This document shows, piece by piece, positions 59,732 to 64,000 of a DNA stretch of 64,000 bases. Numbering within the stretch: position 1 is the stretch's first letter; each line of letters opens with the position of its first letter. Under the pieces are notes generated by a model. It did no database searches. It saw nothing but the letters and a program-made list of their open reading frames with translations, and was not told the DNA's origin. This DNA comes from Carnegiea gigantea (taxonomy: Eukaryota; Streptophyta; Magnoliopsida; Caryophyllales; Cactaceae). The stretch is taken from NCBI GenBank assembly GCA_029747015.1, contig JAKOGI010000529.1:224501-288500 (forward strand). Direction: 5' to 3'. A program made the translations under genes and the position numbers.

Positions 59732-62700
59732 TTAACATTCATCGTCTTCATCCTGATCCTCTTTGTCATCTACATCCTCATCATCATCCTCATTATCGTC
59801 ATTCGACCGGTATTACATTTCACCATCGTCATTTTCGGTATCTGTTTCTGCATCATCCCACTCCCCTTCCTCAAACTCGTCCACATCATCGGGTTGTTGT
59901 TCTTCTGATGCGTCGACATCAATAACTTCCACTTCATCCATAACCCCTGATACGTCAACCAAGAATTGTGGCAAGGTTTCTGAAATTCGAGAGGTTGACG
60001 CCATTCCATCTTCTTGGAAAACAGGGTTCACTTTAATAGCATCCTCTTGCATGTCTGGACATTGTTTGGGCTTATTTGTAAGAGCAGCCCACCAATTTGC
60101 TTTATGGGGAACATCCTATGGGTATGGGATGTAAAATACTTGGTACGCAAAATCCCCAATGATGAAAGGGTCATACTTTCCATTTTTGCATTAGATGTTA
60201 ATTTCAAAAGTACAGTTCAACTTGGAGTACCGTGTGCCCTGAGGATTGGATGGATCGTACCATTCACATCGAAATAGTAAGCATCGTTTTATAGGCTCCT
60301 TTGGGCACTCCAGTTGGAGTACTTTGTCAGGCCATCCCGCTCCCATCCTCTTTCGAAGTCCTTTTCACAAGAACACCACATGAGTAGGTCTTCTTATTCA
60401 TACTTCTTGTTCTGGTATGAAATCTTATCCCATGCACTTTTTACCCTGTGAATGGCTGCACAATATGAATTGGTCCTTCAGCCATTTGTTGTAACCATGA
60501 TTGCCTTCCATCATTGAAAACATGTGAATAATAAACCTGTAACATGTCCAAACTCCTAAGCAATTAGGATGTCATGATAATTTTTACAATGCATTATGTA
60601 ATGAAATAGGGTAAAGTACACGAAAGGGGTATATAGAAGCACACACATTTTATTTCAGCCATTCTGAGAATTTAGCTTCAATAATCTTATCTATATCTTC
60701 AAGCGACATATTAGCATGTCCCGTTGTGATCCAATTATAGAAGTACCTATAGAAACATTGTGCTTGTTATTCTCATTACAAGTACCATACTATTTTGAAA
60801 GTGTGTTGAGTACTTACTGTAGATATGGTTGTATCTCATTACAGCTAAGCAGTATGTGCAAATGGGCAGTGTTGTATTTAGCTTGTGTAAGGTAACGTTT
60901 ACGACATTGACCAAATGGAGCGCCCTTCATTTGGAATACTGTAAATGTTGTAGGTGGATCATGTTGGTACAGGACTTCATTTCTTGCAATCATGGAGTTC
61001 ATGGATGGAAGAGTTGTGTCAAAGTAGTACGAACCAAATGTCTTAATTTCGTACATCAGGTACGCCATCACCATAGAATTCTCAGGCTTGGACTTATCCT
61101 TGGCCGTTTGTTCAAGCCACTTGAAGAACCTTTCGAAGGGGTACATCCATCGATAATGAACTGGACCACCTAGGTAAGCTTCTTGTGCTAAATGCACTAG
61201 AAGATGTTCTATAATATTCCAAAAACCAGGAGGAAAAATTGTCTCCAATTTGTATAATATTATGGCAATTTGTTGATGCGTCTCCATGAGTTATTCCTCA
61301 TGAAGGACACTTACACATCCAACTTGTGACGTAGAAGCTACTGTCTCTAGTATGGAAGGTCCCAAAATATACTATGTTTTGTCCAGTTGTGAATGTTCTT
61401 AGTGAAAACAGAGATTTGGCACTCTGATTGGTCCGTAACTTTAGGGAACTTATGTACACGTTCAAGTTCAACATCTGGCGGTACTCTCTACAGAGGTTGC
61501 CCATGCACTATTCAGTTCTTAGTGAAGGAACTCTTATTTCATCTGAACGCATGGTGTCGGGGTAAAAAGCAGCGATGACAATCAAACCACGACATCTTTT
61601 GACCATGTCGTAGGTAAGTCGTACGTATCCGATCTTGGCACACTGGACAAGAGAACGCCTAATGGGTACTCTAGCCTGACAACATTCCATAAGCTAGGAA
61701 GTTATTAATTGTCCACATCAAAGCGACCTTCATTGTAAATGTTTAATTTTTATGGACATCATACGTATCCAAGCCTTCATTCCATAAAGTCTATAACTCA
61801 TCGATAAGTGGTAGTAGGTACACATCTATCTTATTCTTAGGGTTTTAGGGACTCGGTATGAGACATGCCAGGAACATGTATAGGAGCTTCATGCAGAGAT
61901 ATGGTGGCAAGTTGTACAAACACATAATAATCGGCCATACAGAATATGGTCTTGTTGAATTTGAGTGTGGTGAGAATCCATGAGCGCATAGACTAAGTCG
62001 TACATTCCGTGGCTCTGCAGCAAATGAAGTGTGGATTTGGTCAAAGTGTTTCCATGCTGTAGTGTCTGAAGGATAGCTAAGCACACCATCTTGTGCTGCA
62101 TGATTGCTATGCCACAACATGTGCTATACAGTCTTCTTTGATGCATACAGTCACTGTAACCTTGGAATGAGAGGCATGTAATGCATCTTAGCACAGGGGA
62201 TCGGGTTGTTCCTTCCGTTAGGGTTCCTCATCGGTTTATACCTTTCATTCCCATAAAAGTTACACGCTGAAAGGGTAGCATCAGCCTTGTAATATATCAT
62301 ATAACCTTTAGGGCAATAGTGAATAGTCTCACATCCATCCCTAACTCCTTAACTCTCCTTTGAATAGCACTAAAATCTTTTGGAATGCAGTTTGGAGTCG
62401 GGGTCATCTCTTGCATCAGATGTAATACATCATCAAAGTAACGATTGGACATATTATGTTCTGATTTAATACTTAGCATCCTCATAGTAGTAGAGAACTT
62501 AGTATGAGTGTGCAACCCCTCATACAACAGTTGTTGTGCCAAATGCAGCATAGTATAAAATGCTTCTGCATTAGCATTCATTCCAGTATCGACATTTATG
62601 TCATCAGATCTGAACGCATCATTTAGCATTGACTCCATCTGATGCCCATCATAACCTCCAGTCTGGTGCTCATGCTTATTGTACACTGGGCTTGATTGGT

Positions 62701-63022
62701 TCACCCACACGAAGGTAGTAGCCTCTTCATGAATTGAAGACTCTGCCTCCCCATGGCTTATCCAGAACCAGTAATATTATGCAAACCCTTTATTGTACAA
62801 ATGCATTTTAACTTCATTAGAGTATAGGTATTTAGTATTCTTGCATTTAGCACAGGGGCACTGATGCACTCCGTTCGTGATGAAGTCATGTTGGGCTCGA
62901 GCATACTTATTAAATTCCTTCACCCCATTAATAAATTGGTCCCGCAATTCCCCAGTATATTTATCTCTTTGGTGATACATCCACAAGCGATGATGTAGTA
63001 CATCCATTTCAAATCTGCTCAC
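59732..63022 (-). pseudogene. CACTA TNP2-type transposase, right copy
   Basis: Same domain order and same breaks as the left copy (stop after YNKGFA at 62774, stop before the acidic tail at 59813). The shared stops show the gene was already broken before the unit was duplicated. It differs from the left copy at few residues, for example Trp to Cys in the YSTWCG block and Asn to Asp in the TAKNKS block of DUF4218. Confidence 0.85.
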
Positions 63023-63555
63023 TGTTAAATGTGATTCAAGTCATATCATATGTGTCATGCCCCGAGATAAAAATGTTATGGCACTTAAACAGGATGGTGG
63101 TTAGAAGCAAAGTTGCCAAAGTTCGCTCACAACATTAACAAAACTACAAGAATACTAAGCATGTATTCAGCAAAATTATGCAATTCACTTAATCATTTGA
63201 CATAATAGCAACTTCGCACAATGAAAAAAGTTGTACATCAATAACACCTACCTCGTGACACTTACAACAACATTTGCAAGATTTAGTTGCGATGTCATCG
63301 AATGTTCATTTTTTTCCTCATCCTAGGATCTAAAGTCAACCCGCACAAATGATCAGTATACAAGAAGACATGTTAATACACTATATTACATCATACACAA
63401 AATTATTCATGACACTGCATTTTATTATCTTTGGAGATAAGATGCAATCCATAAAGACGTACGCAAGAAGTTCACCATTATCACTTTAGGGTATGCACAT
63501 GCTACACCTAAATGACATCTATGAATGACATATTTTCACATTTTCTACCAATTAT

Positions 63556-64000
63556 TAGGGTTAGGGTTTAGGGTTTAGGGGCTAGGGTTTTGAGGGTTCA
63601 GGTTTAGGGTTTTGGGTTCAAGGTTCAGGGTTAGGGTTCAGGGTTTAGGGTTTCGGGTTTCTAAGGTTCACGGTTTAGGGTTTCTAGGGTTTAGGGTTTA
63701 GGGTTTAGGGTTTACGGTTAAGGTTAAGGGTTTAGGGTTTCGGGTTTCTAGACGGTTTAGGGTTTCTAGGGTTTAGCGTTTAGGATTTAGGGTTTAGGGT
63801 ATCTAGGGTTAGGGCTTATAGGGTTCACAATTTAGGGTTTCTACGGTTTAGGGTATAGGGTTTAGGGTTTCTACGATTTAAGGTTAGGGTTTAGGGTTTA
63901 GGGTTTCAGGTTTAGGGTTTAGGGTTTAGGGTTTAGGGTTTCGAGTGTTAGGGTTTATAGGGCTTAGGGTTTAGGGTTTTGGAACTAGGGTTTCTAGTGT
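63556..64000 (+). repeat. degenerate telomere-like array (TTTAGGG), right copy
   Basis: Starts as at 47987 and follows the same irregular order of variants, with a few small deletions (for example near 63751). It runs off the window. Confidence 0.93.

Larger units (their letters stand above)
39636..64000 (-). mobile_element. Ty3/gypsy-type gag-carrying element with very long direct repeats that contain a CACTA transposase
   Basis: Two copies of one long unit start at TGTTGAGCAAAA (39636 and 55212), which on the minus strand is an LTR end GCTCAACA. Only at 55212 is the minus strand followed by a TGG-starting primer-site-like stretch and a gag start (55097). At 39636 it is followed by pararetroviral DNA. 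So 55212 is the inner end of the 5' LTR and 39636 the outer end of the 3' LTR. Pol is absent: the reading frame stops at the telomere-like array (48711). Whether the whole 9.1-kb unit is the LTR, or only its 3.1-kb first part, is unresolved. Confidence 0.6.
55212..64000 (-). repeat. 9.1-kb direct repeat, right copy (cut by the window end)
   Basis: Collinear with 39636 to about 48430. Same order: LTR-like part (55212 to about 58270), TATA (58275), CACTA genes (58862-63022), telomere-like array (63556 to the end). If it has the same length it should end near 64,280. Confidence 0.9.

Overview
The window looks like repeat-dominated nuclear DNA of a flowering plant, probably a eudicot. The evidence is plant-type transposon families throughout, TTTAGGG (plant telomere-type) repeats, an endogenous plant pararetrovirus and a very AT-rich background. 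I recognise no ordinary host gene, tRNA or rRNA gene. The species cannot be named from the sequence. Almost everything is a mobile element, usually broken and often nested.

Layout. 1-1716: 3' part of a hAT DNA transposon with a decayed transposase. 3645-6497: about 2.8 kb of almost pure A/T low-complexity DNA between C/T-rich flanks. 8252-9132: two copies of one tRNA-derived SINE in opposite orientation, each with target-site duplications. 9395-9672: a 278-bp TRIM-like mini-retrotransposon. About 10061-27440: a large Mutator-like element (MULE). It carries two convergent multi-exon genes, a Ulp1/C48 SUMO-protease-like gene (+, 10574-22337) and a FAR1-type MULE transposase (-, 27217 to about 22940). 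A 4.4-kb RTE-clade LINE (10660-15086, 13-bp target duplication) sits at the first splice donor of the Ulp1 gene. The non-coding parts of the MULE are filled with a 21-bp phased repeat (GTGAGC plus 15 variable bases) that runs in the same DNA orientation through both genes.

27427-28286: an 860-bp element with about 140-bp inverted arms. 29729-30370: a possible Helitron. 30757-32737: a decayed CACTA (En/Spm) element with TTTTGACGG-type subterminal repeats and a Transposase_24-type gene. 33190-39635 (-): a decayed endogenous pararetrovirus (Caulimoviridae) with coat, zinc-knuckle, protease, reverse transcriptase and RNase H parts, cut off at 39635.

39636-64000: two direct copies, about 15.57 kb apart, of a unit of roughly 9.1 kb (39636-48709 and 55212 to the window end). 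Each has an LTR-like 3.1-kb part, a CACTA TNP2 transposase region and a degenerate telomere-like array. Between them lies a Ty3/gypsy gag gene (-) split by a 3,053-bp solo LTR (51461-54513). Either this is one retroelement with giant LTRs that absorbed a CACTA transposon, or it is a tandem array of nested elements. The sequence just beyond base 64000 would decide.

Insertion order that can be read: the LINE came after the MULE, the solo LTR after the gag element, and the 39636 junction after the pararetrovirus. The genes do not form a host pathway. The only functional pairing is the transposase and Ulp1-like protease inside the MULE.
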